From positions 1-64,000 of the forward strand of contig BOKO01000014.1 of NCBI GenBank assembly GCA_016861025.1: a stretch of DNA of 64,000 nucleotides, given 5' to 3'. Below, piece after piece: positions 38,168 through 46,505 of the stretch (positions are counted from its first letter, which is position 1; every line of letters begins with the position of its first letter). Made by a program: the position numbers and the translations under genes. The DNA is from Chloroflexota bacterium. GTDB taxonomy: Bacteria; Chloroflexota; Anaerolineae; Caldilineales; Caldilineaceae. The notes beneath the pieces are model-generated. The model was not told the DNA's origin. It searched no databases and worked only from the letters and a program-made list of their open reading frames with translations.

Positions 38168-38662
38168 ATGACCGATCAGCAAGTTGTGCTCTCGCTCAAA
38201 CGTTTTCTGCTCATTGAAGAATGCCCGGCGCCATGGAAGTCGCTGGACTTGTATCTGTTCCGCGATAAAGCCGTGGTCTTTTACGTGGGACAGTCCTATC
38301 TTGCCTTTGCGCGCGTCTGGGAACACCTGCGAAACGGCTTCAAGGGACGCTCGGTCGTGGGACGTTTCGTCTGGTGTAACTGGCCGAAGTCGATGAACTT
38401 CACCATCGAACTTCTCAGCTCTCAGGACGCGCAGTTCGGCGTGGTGGGGAACGAGCTGAACGCAGCTGAGCGCTGGCTGATCCGACAGGCGACGCCTTGC
38501 TTCAATGCCGCGCTCAACAGCGAGCCGACGCCTCTGCCCACGCACTATTGCCCGCCCACTGCCCCGATCCGCTGCAGCTGCAGCCTGAACAAGGTGATGC
38601 ACGAAGCAGAGCGCGCCGTGCAGACCGAGGAGAGGCGACAGTTGATGCAGGAGGTTGCATAA
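38168..38662 (+). CDS. GIY-YIG-like nuclease domain protein
   Basis: The 164-residue protein contains a diverged GIY-YIG core: SLDLYLFRDKAVVFYVGQS in place of GIY-YIG, followed by the conserved Arg region FARVWEHLRNGF, and a later Glu in NELNAAERWLIRQ that matches the family's metal-site glutamate. The C-terminal third, with CSCS and charged helices, is unassigned. GIY-YIG domains cut one DNA strand using a metal. No ribosome site is evident before the ATG. It is in the same direction as, and 14 bases upstream of, the DUF5946 gene. The target is unknown. Confidence 0.65.
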   Translation: MTDQQVVLSLKRFLLIEECPAPWKSLDLYLFRDKAVVFYVGQSYLAFARVWEHLRNGFKGRSVVGRFVWCNWPKSMNFTIELLSSQDAQFGVVGNELNAAERWLIRQATPCFNAALNSEPTPLPTHYCPPTAPIRCSCSLNKVMHEAERAVQTEERRQLMQEVA

Positions 38663-38676
38663 GGAGAACCAGTGAG

Positions 38677-39111
38677 ATGATGAAGACGTGCCCTCAATGC
38701 GGCGCCAGGCTACCTTCCAACGATTCATGCCAGCAGCGATTCGACCAGTGTATGGCGCTGGAGTACGAATCGCCGGCTGCGTTTGGGACGGTTCATCACC
38801 TGACCGTCACGTGCTATATGCTTCAGCACAACGCGTATGCTCGTGATGCCTGGCTGCAAGCCCGCACGATGCTTGCCCAGTTTGTGCGCGATGATGTGAC
38901 GCCGGCGGAGATGCGGCAGAAAAATCGTTCGCAGCTTGACAGCGGGCAACGTGCGGGACATATCAACCGAGGCGCAAAGCTCACCGAGTTCGATACAATC
39001 CGGTGGACGAGCACAATAGCGGATGTGCGGTTTGACGATTGCGAAATCTACTGTGCAGATGTCGCGCGGTGGGCGCTGAGCGTGCTGGCCGACACCGAGC
39101 ACATCACATGA
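38677..39111 (+). CDS. DUF5946 family protein
   Basis: A 144-residue protein with an N-terminal CPQCGARL zinc-knuckle-like motif, then RFDQCMALEYESPAAFGTVHHLTVTCYMLQH, where the His-His-Leu-Thr-Val pattern and following Tyr-Leu-Gln-His match DUF5946. Function is unknown. AAGGAG lies ten bases before the ATG at 38677. An open frame upstream overlaps the GIY-YIG gene and is rejected. Cotranscription with the nuclease-like gene is likely. Confidence 0.6.
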   Translation: MMKTCPQCGARLPSNDSCQQRFDQCMALEYESPAAFGTVHHLTVTCYMLQHNAYARDAWLQARTMLAQFVRDDVTPAEMRQKNRSQLDSGQRAGHINRGAKLTEFDTIRWTSTIADVRFDDCEIYCADVARWALSVLADTEHIT

Positions 39112-39169
39112 ACCAGACGTTTGACGAAAGTGATCTGCTTTCCATGCCACTCTGGATAATCGCGCCCAT

Positions 39170-39529
39170 TTACCCAAGCAGTCGCAGCACGCGCTCGTAC
39201 ATGATCACATAATCAACCGCCACCGCCGCCAGGAACACCGTCGCCCACACCGACTGTCCGACGACAAACAACATGCCGATGGCGATGCCGAAGATCGCCC
39301 ACTCGATCAGCAGACGCAGGGGACCCGGAACCGCCACGATTGCCGCGCCCGGATCGTTGGGCACGCGAAAGACGCCCCACACCAGCGCCGCCGCAATCGG
39401 CAGGACGACGCCCAGCAGCAGCCGCACCGGCAGCGTGTCGCCCAATCGAAAGCCCGCATAGACCATTGCTGCGAGCGCACATAATTCCAGTAAAAAGTGC
39501 AAACCCAGACCGATCGCTGTGATGGACAT
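39170..39529 (-). CDS. YrdB/DUF2568-like small membrane protein
   Basis: A 119-residue membrane protein with four hydrophobic helices (about 5-25, 34-54, 62-82, 90-110) and the family's motifs VPNDPGAAIVAVPGPLRLLIEW and VWATVFLAAV. GAGGAG lies seven bases before the ATG at 39529, and the start is one base from the stop of the TetR gene. It is the third gene of the hydrolase-TetR-YrdB operon and so is under the same promoter. The function of the family is unknown. Confidence 0.75.
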   Translation of the reverse strand: MSITAIGLGLHFLLELCALAAMVYAGFRLGDTLPVRLLLGVVLPIAAALVWGVFRVPNDPGAAIVAVPGPLRLLIEWAIFGIAIGMLFVVGQSVWATVFLAAVAVDYVIMYERVLRLLG

Positions 39530-39530
39530 G

Positions 39531-40130
39531 TTATTCTCCTCCAACGCCTTGATCCACTGCTTGCTGCGTCAACCCTGTGATCACCATTGTCGCCAGTCTG
39601 CGAAAGCTCTCGTCCAGATCGAGCGGGATGCCGAAGCCGCTCGCCGCCTCCAGCGTGGCAAAGCCGTGCGCAACGCTGCGCAGCGCGCGCACGGCGTGGA
39701 TGGCGTCATCGCCCGTCAGCCCAAACGACGCCACGACCGCCACCGCCACATGCACGATGCGCGTTTCTGCTTGAATCCGTTCGACGTCGTCGGGCGCATC
39801 GATAGCGGCAGGGCGCACCGTGTAAGCCGCCAGCCCAGGATTCGCCGTGACAAAGCTGCGGTAGGCGTCGAGCAGCGCTGCCACCGCCACCGCGCCCGAC
39901 TTGCCGATCACGGCGGCGGTCAGCACATCGCCCAGCCGCTGTACACCAAGCAGCGCCAGCTCGCGCTCCAGCCCCGGCAGCCCGGCGACGTGGTTGTAGA
40001 GCGACGGCGTCTGCACGCCTAGCTCCTCCGCCAGGCGCTTGAGCGAGAGCGCAGCCACGCCTTCGCGATTGACCAGCGCTGCTGCCGCTGCCACGACCGT
40101 AGGCTTATCCAGCCCCGCCCTACGCGACAC
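39531..40130 (-). CDS. TetR family regulator with WHG-type C-terminus
   Basis: The 199-residue protein has a TetR DNA-binding domain (VVAAAAALVNREGVAALSLKRLAEELGVQTPSLYNHVAG) with helix-turn-helix at about residues 32-52, and a C-terminal domain with the WHG-type ARSVAHGFATLE-like segment (VRALRSVAHGFATLEA). It starts at GTG 40130, overlapping the hydrolase gene by 11 bases. It probably represses its own operon through the palindrome at 40955-40996. The ligand is likely a small hydrophobic compound, possibly a substrate of the linked hydrolase; that is inference. Confidence 0.85.
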   Translation of the reverse strand: MSRRAGLDKPTVVAAAAALVNREGVAALSLKRLAEELGVQTPSLYNHVAGLPGLERELALLGVQRLGDVLTAAVIGKSGAVAVAALLDAYRSFVTANPGLAAYTVRPAAIDAPDDVERIQAETRIVHVAVAVVASFGLTGDDAIHAVRALRSVAHGFATLEAASGFGIPLDLDESFRRLATMVITGLTQQAVDQGVGGE

Positions 40131-40935
40131 GCTGCACCGCCTGCTGTGCCCGCAAGAAATCGACGATCTGTGGCGCCGTCACCTCTGGCATCTCGGCGTG
40201 CGGATAGTGGCCGGCGCCGTCAATCATCAGATAACGACCATGCAAAGTTTCGGCGACCCACTGCGCCTCTGCCTTTGGATCAGGGAAATCAGGGTCTTTG
40301 CTGCCCATCACGACGAGCGTTGGCGCCATCACGCCAGCCACCCGTTCCGCCGACGCCGCTTTGGAGGCGCGCATCATCGCCTGTAATGCCTCCAGCCGGC
40401 CCGCTTCCCGCAAATTTGCACCGAGCGCGGCGGTGTATGCAGCAAAGTCCGCCGGTTTGCGCGTTGGATAGAGCGTTGCGTAATACCACTGCCACGCGCG
40501 CACGCCCCACAGCCGGTTGAAAAGCAGCGAATAGAGCAGCGCATTGGTCGCGCTCGTCTCGCCGCGCACGAACGGTCCAATCAGTACCAGCCCTGCTATC
40601 AGCTCATGCGCCTCCACCGCCGCCCACACCGCAGCCCCCGCCGCCATCGACGCGCCGACGATCATGGCAGGCCCGCTGTCGAGATGACGGATCAGCGCCA
40701 GCATGTCGCTGCCGATGCCCGCCACGGAAAAGTCATCCCATTGCGTGCTTGACTCGCCCAGCCCGCGTAAGTCCATCGTGACGACGCGAAAACCGGCGTC
40801 AACCAGGAACGGCGTCAAGAAACGATACTCGGCGCGCACATCGCCCATCGACGGCGCGCAGAGCACGAGCGGCCCGCTGCCCTGGTCGTCATAGGCGATG
40901 CGGCCGGATTGGTGCGTGAGGTATTGGGTGGTCAT
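40120..40935 (-). CDS. Alpha/beta hydrolase
   Basis: The 271-residue protein has the alpha/beta hydrolase fold: MDLRGLGES after strand 4, the nucleophile elbow VGASMAAGAA (Ser), the acid region in VMGSKDPDFPD (Asp), and the catalytic His in IDGAGHYPHAEMP. A cap of helices lies between about 135 and 195. Substrate unknown; esterase, lipase-like or C-C hydrolase activities are possible. It is the first gene of the operon with TetR and YrdB-like genes. AAAGGAG is seven bases before the ATG. Confidence 0.88.
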   Translation of the reverse strand: MTTQYLTHQSGRIAYDDQGSGPLVLCAPSMGDVRAEYRFLTPFLVDAGFRVVTMDLRGLGESSTQWDDFSVAGIGSDMLALIRHLDSGPAMIVGASMAAGAAVWAAVEAHELIAGLVLIGPFVRGETSATNALLYSLLFNRLWGVRAWQWYYATLYPTRKPADFAAYTAALGANLREAGRLEALQAMMRASKAASAERVAGVMAPTLVVMGSKDPDFPDPKAEAQWVAETLHGRYLMIDGAGHYPHAEMPEVTAPQIVDFLRAQQAVQRVA

Positions 40936-40954
40936 GTGAGTTCTCCTTTAGAAT

Positions 40955-41001
40955 AAAACTAATTATATTAGTATAATAACTAATATAATTAGTTTTGTCA
41001 A
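40955..41001 (-). promoter_or_regulatory. Promoter embedded in a perfect palindromic operator
   Basis: Two 18-bp arms (40955-40972 and 40979-40996) are perfect reverse complements around the six bases ATAATA. On the minus strand TTGACA (41001-40996), 17 bases, then TATTAT (40978-40973) make a near-consensus promoter with the -10 exactly at the dyad centre. Each arm also holds a small palindrome, ACTAAT-N3-ATTAGT. A dimeric repressor such as the TetR protein of this operon would cover the spacer and start site. The hydrolase ATG is 38 bases downstream of the -10. Confidence 0.8.
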
Positions 41002-41074
41002 GAGCCAATCTGTACAAGAATCAGGATTGGGGGGTGATTTGCGCATCGGGCTTTTTGAGCACGCGGAATCGTGT

Positions 41075-41080
41075 TATGAT
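41075..41080 (+). promoter_or_regulatory. Extended -10, likely leaderless start
   Basis: TGT-TATGAT (41072-41080) ends six bases before the ATG at 41087, with no ribosome site. This matches the spacing at 15267 and 30783. Confidence 0.35.
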
Positions 41081-41086
41081 GTCGCC

Positions 41087-41206
41087 ATGAAAACGATCAT
41101 GTTGACTGATGAAGCCTACGCACGACTGGAAGAATGTAGGCTTAATCTATCGAAGAAGACGATATTGGAATGTCTCGATTCACTCTGCCTGTTAAAATCG
41201 GCCTGA
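41087..41206 (+). pseudogene. Antitoxin-like (VapB/DUF217-type) small frame, probably a relic
   Basis: The 39-residue frame starts MKTIMLTDEAYARLEE, which closely resembles the N-terminus of VapB/DUF217-type antitoxins (KTI-x(3)-EEAYERL). The rest (to CLLKSA) does not match the family's C-terminus, and no toxin gene follows, so it may be a truncated remnant. It has its own extended -10. It overlaps the next gene by 37 bases. Confidence 0.35.
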
Positions 41207-41379
41207 GCTTCGGCTTTGCGGGCTTGTTGCTGACCATCGTCGGCATTGCGCGCGGCCAGGCGCCGCTGGCGCCGCTCAACATTGCGATTGCGCTGCTGAT
41301 CGGCGGTGGCGTCTGGTTTGTTGTGGCGTGGGCGGTGGCGTCCGCGGCGGTGGACGTAGAGAAGGACTTGAGTGAGTAG
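41170..41379 (+). CDS. Small two-helix membrane protein
   Basis: A 69-residue protein with two transmembrane helices (about 8-27 and 37-60) and a short acidic C-terminus (VEKDLSE). No ribosome site is clear before the ATG, and a GAAGAAG is 18 bases upstream. Function is unknown. It overlaps the antitoxin-like relic and is followed by the inverted heptamer arrays, which could serve as its terminator. Confidence 0.45.
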   Translation: MSRFTLPVKIGLSFGFAGLLLTIVGIARGQAPLAPLNIAIALLIGGGVWFVVAWAVASAAVDVEKDLSE

Positions 41380-41401
41380 GGGATTGGGGGATTAGGCTAC
41401 T

Positions 41402-41515
41402 GGAGATCAGAGATTGGAGATTGGAGATTGGAGACTGGAGATTGGAGACTGGAGACTGACAACCTCTAATCTCTAATCTCCAATCTCTAATCTCCAATCT
41501 CTCAATCTTTTTCTT
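41402..41515. repeat. Inverted pair of heptamer arrays, possible terminator
   Basis: Eight heptamers near GGAGATT or GGAGACT (41402-41457) face five reversed heptamers AATCTCC or AATCTCT (41468-41502), so a long stem can form. TTTTTCTTT follows on the plus strand, which suits a terminator for the small membrane-protein gene. Related arrays occur at 45795-46006 and 51308-51342. Confidence 0.7.
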
Positions 41516-43086
41516 TACCCAATCACCGTCTGGCTCTGCTCGTGCATGTAGAGCGGGAGCGTGTAGAGACCGCCGACGCCTTTGCCGCTCATGCCGGAGC
41601 CTTTCCAGCCGCCGAAGGCCTGGACGCCGGGCCATGCGCCGGTGGTGGCGCCGGAGCGTCGATTGGCGTAGGTGGTGCCCGCCTCGATATTAGCAAAGAA
41701 CCACTCGACCTCGGCTTTGTCCTCGCTGAAGAAGCCGGCGGTCAAGCCGTAGATCGTGTCGTTCGCCTTCGCCATGCCCTCCTCCAAATCCTTGACCTTG
41801 GCGACGTAGAGAATGGGCAGGAACAGCTCGTTCTTGACCAGCTCGTGGTCGTCCGGCAGGTCAGCAATGATCGCGGGCTGGACGTAATAGCCACGGCTCA
41901 TGTCGCCCTCGGTGATGGTGTTACCGCCAAAGAGTACTGTGCCGTCGCGGCGTGCAATCGCCATATAGCGCTGGTAGTCTTCATAGGCGCCCTTGTCGAT
42001 CACGGTCCCCATGAAGGTGTCGCGCGCGGTGGGGTCGCCCACCTTGAGCGCCGCCGTCTTTTCGAGCAGCAACGCCAGGAACTGGTCATAGACCTTTTCC
42101 TCGACGTAGACGCGCGAACAGGCGGAGCATTTCTGCCCGTCTAACCCAAACGCAGAGCGGGCCACGCCGGTGGCGGCTTTGTCCAGATCGGCGTGGCGCG
42201 AGACGATGGTCGGGTTCTTGCCGCCCATTTCGATGATGGCTGGCTTGGGATAGCGGCCATTCAAGGCATTGCGCGCCACCTGCATCCCCACCTCGTAGGA
42301 GCCGGTGAAAGTCCAGCCGGCAATGTCGGGGTTGTCCTGCAACTCCTGGCCCACCGTCCGGCCCGGCCCGCTGACATAGTTGAACACGCCCGGCGGCAGC
42401 CCCGCCTCGGCGAAGAGTTCGGCCGTTTTCCAGCCGGTGTAGAGCGTGGACGACGCGCCCTTGAAGACGACGGTGTTGCCGGTGATTAGCGCCGCACAGA
42501 TCGGCGCACCCGACAACGCCATTGGGAAGTTGAAGGGCGAAATCACGACCCACACGCCAAAGGGCTTGAGCACACTCAGGTTGGTCTCGTTGTCGCTAAG
42601 CCTGCCCAGTTCGCGGATGTAGCCGTCGTTCTTCTCCATGGCGTTGGCGTAGTAGCGCAGCAGATCGGCGGTCTCCTCGACCTCGCCGAGCGCTTCCAGC
42701 CGGCTCTTGCCGACCTCCATCACCATGATCGCCGAAAGCTCCAGGCTGTTCTCGCTGATCTTCTCGGCGATGCGGCGCATGATCGCCACGCGCTCCTGCC
42801 AGGGTGTTGCAGCCCAGCCCTTGAACGCAGCTTTGGCGGCGGCGACAGCGGCTTGGGCGTCTTCCTTCGTGCCTTTCTGCGCAGTGCAGAGATGGATGCG
42901 CGTGTCGATCGGGCTGTAGGTGATGGTTTTCTCTCTGGCAAAGACCTTTTCGCCGTTGATAAACATCGGGACTTCGACGCCGAGCATCGACGACCGCACT
43001 TTGTCGAACGCTTCATCGAACGCCGACTGCAATTCCTCGTTGTCCGCCGACATGGTGGCATAGGTGATTTTCATTTTGAGCGCCAT
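41515..43086 (-). CDS. 1-pyrroline-5-carboxylate dehydrogenase (aldehyde dehydrogenase family)
   Basis: The 523-residue protein is an NAD(P)-dependent aldehyde dehydrogenase of the P5C/glutamate-semialdehyde type: SPFNFPMALSGAP, GNTVVFKGASSTLYTG, the Glu of EMGGKNPTIV and the catalytic Cys in GQKCSACSRVYV. The N-terminal DTRIHLCTAQKGTKED region and the C-terminal block GWKGSGMSGKGVGG match that group. It would oxidise glutamate semialdehyde in proline breakdown. AAGGAG precedes the ATG. No proline dehydrogenase is next to it. The gap 43087-43242 holds a heptamer repeat. Confidence 0.9.
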   Translation of the reverse strand: MALKMKITYATMSADNEELQSAFDEAFDKVRSSMLGVEVPMFINGEKVFAREKTITYSPIDTRIHLCTAQKGTKEDAQAAVAAAKAAFKGWAATPWQERVAIMRRIAEKISENSLELSAIMVMEVGKSRLEALGEVEETADLLRYYANAMEKNDGYIRELGRLSDNETNLSVLKPFGVWVVISPFNFPMALSGAPICAALITGNTVVFKGASSTLYTGWKTAELFAEAGLPPGVFNYVSGPGRTVGQELQDNPDIAGWTFTGSYEVGMQVARNALNGRYPKPAIIEMGGKNPTIVSRHADLDKAATGVARSAFGLDGQKCSACSRVYVEEKVYDQFLALLLEKTAALKVGDPTARDTFMGTVIDKGAYEDYQRYMAIARRDGTVLFGGNTITEGDMSRGYYVQPAIIADLPDDHELVKNELFLPILYVAKVKDLEEGMAKANDTIYGLTAGFFSEDKAEVEWFFANIEAGTTYANRRSGATTGAWPGVQAFGGWKGSGMSGKGVGGLYTLPLYMHEQSQTVIG

Positions 43087-43213
43087 GACTCTCTCCTTTG
43101 AGTTTCATTTGGAAATTGCACTGAATTGCACGAAGTTGCTTGTCCGTTCCACAGGTGGGACGACAACGCACTCTCCATACGTTACACGATCTGCCAGACG
43201 GCGGCAAACTGTT

Positions 43214-43241
43214 GAGGGGCGAGGGGCGAGTTGCGAGGGGC
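43214..43241. repeat. Second heptamer array, GAGGGGC
   Basis: Four period-7 units: GAGGGGC, GAGGGGC, GAGTTGC, GAGGGGC at 43214-43241, ending just past the stop of the ABC permease gene. The unit differs from the GGAGATT family but keeps the period. Confidence 0.6.
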
Positions 43242-43242
43242 G

Positions 43243-44487
43243 CTAGGTGTGGCGGAAGCGCCAGACGGCGATGCCAAAGGTTGCCAGCGCAATTGCCAGC
43301 AGCGCCGCCAGGTTGGGCAAGACATCCGGCAGGTTGCCGCCTAGCGCCGTGATCCGCAGGAACCCCTGCACTGCCCAGTAATGGGGCGTGGCTTGCGCCA
43401 GACCCGGCACCTGAATGCTGGGAAAGAGCGCGCCGCTGACCGCCGCCATCACCAGCGTCAGCAGCGTGGGGAGGCTGTTCGCCTGTCCTTCCGAGCGAAC
43501 GAGCACCGAGACCAGGATGCCCAGCCCGCCCACCGCCAGCCCCGTCGCCACGACCAGCAACACGAGCGCCAGCGGTGCGCTGCCCAGGTCGTAGTCGAAG
43601 AGCAGCGTGCTGGCGCCAAAGACGATCATCACCTGCAGCATGGCGACGAGGCTGTAGGGCAGCGCTTTGCCGAGCAAAAAGGGCACGCGGCGAATCGGCA
43701 GGCTAAAAATGCGCCGCAGCGCGCCGCCGACGCGCTCTTCATAGATCGTCTCCGCCATCAGCCCCATCAAAAAGAAGGCGAAAAAGACGCTGTAGCCCGG
43801 CACCAGATAGTCGAAGATCGTCGGCGCCTGGCGCGGCGCAGCGTCCGAAGCAGGGCGCAGGTCGATGCGCACGAGCGGATTGTCGATGGCGTCCTGCACC
43901 TGGCTGGAGACGACGCCGTTGATCGCCGCCGCCAGGAATTTGGCGACCGCCTCCAGGTCGATGCCAAGCGACGCCAGGTCTTCATCTGTGAAACCAAAGG
44001 TCTCCGGCGCGGTGTTGAAGACGGTGCGCACCGCACGCTCCACCTCGGCGTTGATCAACATTGGCGCGGTGGCGGCTTGCACCTGACCGAGCACGATGCC
44101 GGCGCTCTGCTCGCGCGCCGGGTCGACGATCACCTCGACAACGCCCCCCGCGTCGGTCAGCACCGCTTCGCTCAGCCCGGCGGGAATCACGATGGCGGCC
44201 ATGCGCTGACCTTCGCCGACGCGGCGGTCGGCTTCGGCGCGGCTGTCGAGCATCTCCAGCGCCAGCGTCGGCTCGTCACGCAGCGCGCTGACGATCTGCC
44301 GTCCCAGCCGTCCCGCATCCTCGTTGACCAGATAGACTGCGACGGTGGGTGCGCCTGTATTGCCAAAGGTGGCGCCCATCACGGCAATGAAGATGAGCGG
44401 CGTCAAAAAGACCAGCAGCCACTGCCCGCGATACTCCGCCGCCACCTTGATCTCTTTGCGCGTCAGCGCCCAAATTTGTCGGAGCAT
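43243..44487 (-). CDS. ABC-2 type transporter permease
   Basis: The 414-residue protein has one N-terminal transmembrane helix (about 23-42), a large extracytoplasmic domain (about 45-225) and five helices in the C-terminal half, the layout of ABC-2/YhgE-Pip-type exporter permeases. GYSVFFAFFLMGLMAETIYEERVGG marks the start of the helix bundle with the coupling EERxxG segment. It lies three bases after the partner permease. The ATPase is about 6.8 kb upstream beyond an interruption. The exported substrate is unknown; antibiotics or lipids are typical of the class. Confidence 0.85.
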   Translation of the reverse strand: MLRQIWALTRKEIKVAAEYRGQWLLVFLTPLIFIAVMGATFGNTGAPTVAVYLVNEDAGRLGRQIVSALRDEPTLALEMLDSRAEADRRVGEGQRMAAIVIPAGLSEAVLTDAGGVVEVIVDPAREQSAGIVLGQVQAATAPMLINAEVERAVRTVFNTAPETFGFTDEDLASLGIDLEAVAKFLAAAINGVVSSQVQDAIDNPLVRIDLRPASDAAPRQAPTIFDYLVPGYSVFFAFFLMGLMAETIYEERVGGALRRIFSLPIRRVPFLLGKALPYSLVAMLQVMIVFGASTLLFDYDLGSAPLALVLLVVATGLAVGGLGILVSVLVRSEGQANSLPTLLTLVMAAVSGALFPSIQVPGLAQATPHYWAVQGFLRITALGGNLPDVLPNLAALLAIALATFGIAVWRFRHT

Positions 44488-44490
44488 GGC

Positions 44491-45771
44491 TCACCCTTCC
44501 AGATCGAACTTCCAGACGGCAATCGCAAAGAAGACGGCAGCGAAGCCGAGCAGCACGCCGATCTCCGGCAGCACATCGACGAAGCCCATGCCGCGCGTGA
44601 TCAGGTCCTGGTAGCCCTGCATTGCCCACGTCTGCGGCAGCACGATGTTGATCGTGCGCAGGACAGGCGGCAGCCAGTCGGCCGGGAAGGCGCAGCCGGC
44701 GAGCAACGCGCCGACGATCAACATGATGGTGATGCCGCGCTCGATGCGGAACGCCGCCGCCGCCAGCCCGATGCAGACCGCCGACAGCACCACCGCCACC
44801 GTGTGTACGAAGAGCGCAACCGGCGCATTGCCCAGACCCATGCCAAAGACGACAACGCCGATGGCAAACATCGTGGCAACCTGCAGCACGCCGATCACCA
44901 GCGCCGAGAAGGTCTTGCCCGCCAGCAGGTCGGCGCGGCGCAGCGGCGTCACCAGCAGGCGGCGCAGCACGCCGGTGTTGCGCTCCAGCTTCACCGAGGC
45001 GACCACCGTGCCGATCAGAAAATAGACAAACATGACGGTGTAGCCAGGGATCGTCTGCTGAAGGGTGTTGGGCTGCACGATGATGCGCGCTGCGCTTGGC
45101 TTGACGGAAACCACGGACAGCGCCGGGGCCGAGAAGAGCGGCGCCGGCGCCTCTTGGCTCGACGTGCGGATATTCTCGCGCACTTCCGTCGGCGCCAGCT
45201 CGATCAGGTCGCCGAACTGCTGCAAGCCGTTGCGCAACTGATTTTCAATCGAGAGGCGCATCGTGCTGCCGGTGACAACGCCCTCGACAAGCTGACGGTC
45301 GACCGGATTGCGCGCCGGGTTGTAGAGCAGCGTCACCGAGATGTGTTCGGCGGCGTCGATGGCGGCGCTGAAACCGGGCGGGATCACGAGCGCGGCGCTG
45401 CGCCAGTCGCGCAGCACCTTTTCGCGAGCGGCAGCTTCGTCGCAGACCGCGCCCGGCGTTGCGCAAGCCGTTTGCACCGCTGCGCCCAGTTCCGCCGCCT
45501 CCTGCGCCGTGGTGTTGCGCTCCAGCGCATAGCTCTCCGCCAGCATATCGAGCAGGTTCTGCGCATGTTCAGCGACGGCGCCGTCGATCACATCATGCAC
45601 CGCCACCGGCAGCTGCGGCTTGCGATCCTCGGTCAGGTTGTAACCGTTGGGCGGAAACGCCAGCGCAATCGGCACGATGAACGCCAGCGGCATCAAGAAG
45701 AGCGATGCCATCTCTCCCCGGTCGCGCAGCAGTAAACGCAAATCTTTTAGCCATACAGATAGGATTCGCAT
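44491..45771 (-). CDS. ABC-2 type transporter permease
   Basis: The 426-residue partner permease has the same layout: a helix at about 19-38, an extracytoplasmic domain with a cysteine pair (ACATPGAVC) and five C-terminal helices starting at IPGYTVMFVYFLIGTVVASV and RNTGVLRRLLVTPL. The ATG at 45771 begins MRILSVWLKDL, the normal start for such permeases, though no ribosome site is visible. A longer open frame to 45882 runs into the heptamer repeats and would translate them as LQSP repeats, so it is rejected. Confidence 0.83.
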   Translation of the reverse strand: MRILSVWLKDLRLLLRDRGEMASLFLMPLAFIVPIALAFPPNGYNLTEDRKPQLPVAVHDVIDGAVAEHAQNLLDMLAESYALERNTTAQEAAELGAAVQTACATPGAVCDEAAAREKVLRDWRSAALVIPPGFSAAIDAAEHISVTLLYNPARNPVDRQLVEGVVTGSTMRLSIENQLRNGLQQFGDLIELAPTEVRENIRTSSQEAPAPLFSAPALSVVSVKPSAARIIVQPNTLQQTIPGYTVMFVYFLIGTVVASVKLERNTGVLRRLLVTPLRRADLLAGKTFSALVIGVLQVATMFAIGVVVFGMGLGNAPVALFVHTVAVVLSAVCIGLAAAAFRIERGITIMLIVGALLAGCAFPADWLPPVLRTINIVLPQTWAMQGYQDLITRGMGFVDVLPEIGVLLGFAAVFFAIAVWKFDLEG

Positions 45772-45794
45772 AGGATGTTGTTGTGAATGTGATT

Positions 45795-46006
45795 GGGAGA
45801 CTGGAGATTGGAGATTGGGAGACTGGAGATTGGAGATTGGGAGACTGGAGATTGCCCCCCACGCGGCGGCGAGAATCTCCAATCTCCAGTCTCCTCAGGC
45901 TAAGAAACTCGGTTTCTCAATTGCACATCACTTTAGGCGATTGGTTCGCGTGCGCAACGTGAATCTCCAATCTCTTAATCTCCAATCTCTTAATCTCCAA
46001 TCTCTT
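45795..46006. repeat. Heptamer-derived arrays with inverted arm
   Basis: Units of 22 bp built from GGGAGACT and two GGAGATT heptamers run about 2.7 times at 45795-45853. A 21-bp perfect inverted copy lies at 45874-45894. Further on, a 15-bp unit AATCTCCAATCTCTT repeats three times at 45962-46006. The array sits directly upstream of the permease gene. In the rest of 45772-46505 I see the palindrome at 46203-46259 and no supported gene. Confidence 0.75.
45948..45982. repeat. Left copy of a 35-bp direct repeat bounding the surface-protein interval
   Basis: The 35 bases match 51308-51342 at 32 of 35 positions (three substitutions). The shared part is GCGTGC plus a heptamer-array segment. The copies lie 5360 bases apart, on either side of the surface-protein gene. 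Confidence 0.65.
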
Positions 46007-46158
46007 TAGTCTCCGATAAAAGTCATACGACAACGCAAAAAAGATGACAAATCGCGATTGGCAATCCGCAATGAGGCTGACCAAAATCCACAAGAAGTGG
46101 AGTATACTAACCGCTGTCGAAATAACTATACATGCAGTTGGCGCTGTTGTACAGGCTG

Positions 46159-46297
46159 CCCTGAAAGTGGGGTCTATTTCACGTTGGGGGCAGAATTGTT
46201 TTGTAGGTCATCGCCTCCAGCGTGACGGGCGCCATGTCACGCCGGAGGCGATGACCTACGACACACGCCCCAAACTTGAAGTACACCCCTGAAAGTG
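46159..46297. repeat. Palindromic repeat, copy 2, flanked by 11-bp direct repeats
   Basis: Arms of 24 bp (46203-46226 and 46236-46259) match at 23 of 24 positions around a 9-base loop; they begin GTAGGTCATCGCCTCC. The 11-bp sequence CCCTGAAAGTG occurs on both sides (46159-46169 and 46287-46297). The terminal GTAGGTC/GACCTAC motif is shared with 1138-1208. It could be a miniature mobile element or REP-like unit. Confidence 0.5.
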
Positions 46298-46505
46298 AAT
46301 CCATAGGCGATCTTTCTCCCCCGCATGATGGGCGCGTCATCGGACTTGTATCCAGCGCCGGTTTCAGCATAAACTTCGGGCACATGAGGGCGTCTCCTCT
46401 GCTATGGTCGTTTCTTCGCATGTTACGAAGATTCCACATCGCTTAGAGGCGCTCTCATTGTTTATCCCGCGCTATTTTGCAGTGTTCCCAAAGTAGGAGG
46501 CAAGC

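Noticed and set aside
43381..45735. A 784-codon plus-strand frame over the ABC permeases
   Set aside because: Antisense to two well-supported permeases and Arg/His/Gln-rich.
41402..46006. Heptamer arrays considered as CRISPR
   Set aside because: Units are 7-22 bp with no unique spacers, and no cas genes are in the window.
46179..46439. An 86-codon minus-strand frame near the palindrome, considered as a transposase remnant
   Set aside because: It translates the palindrome itself and shows no transposase motif.
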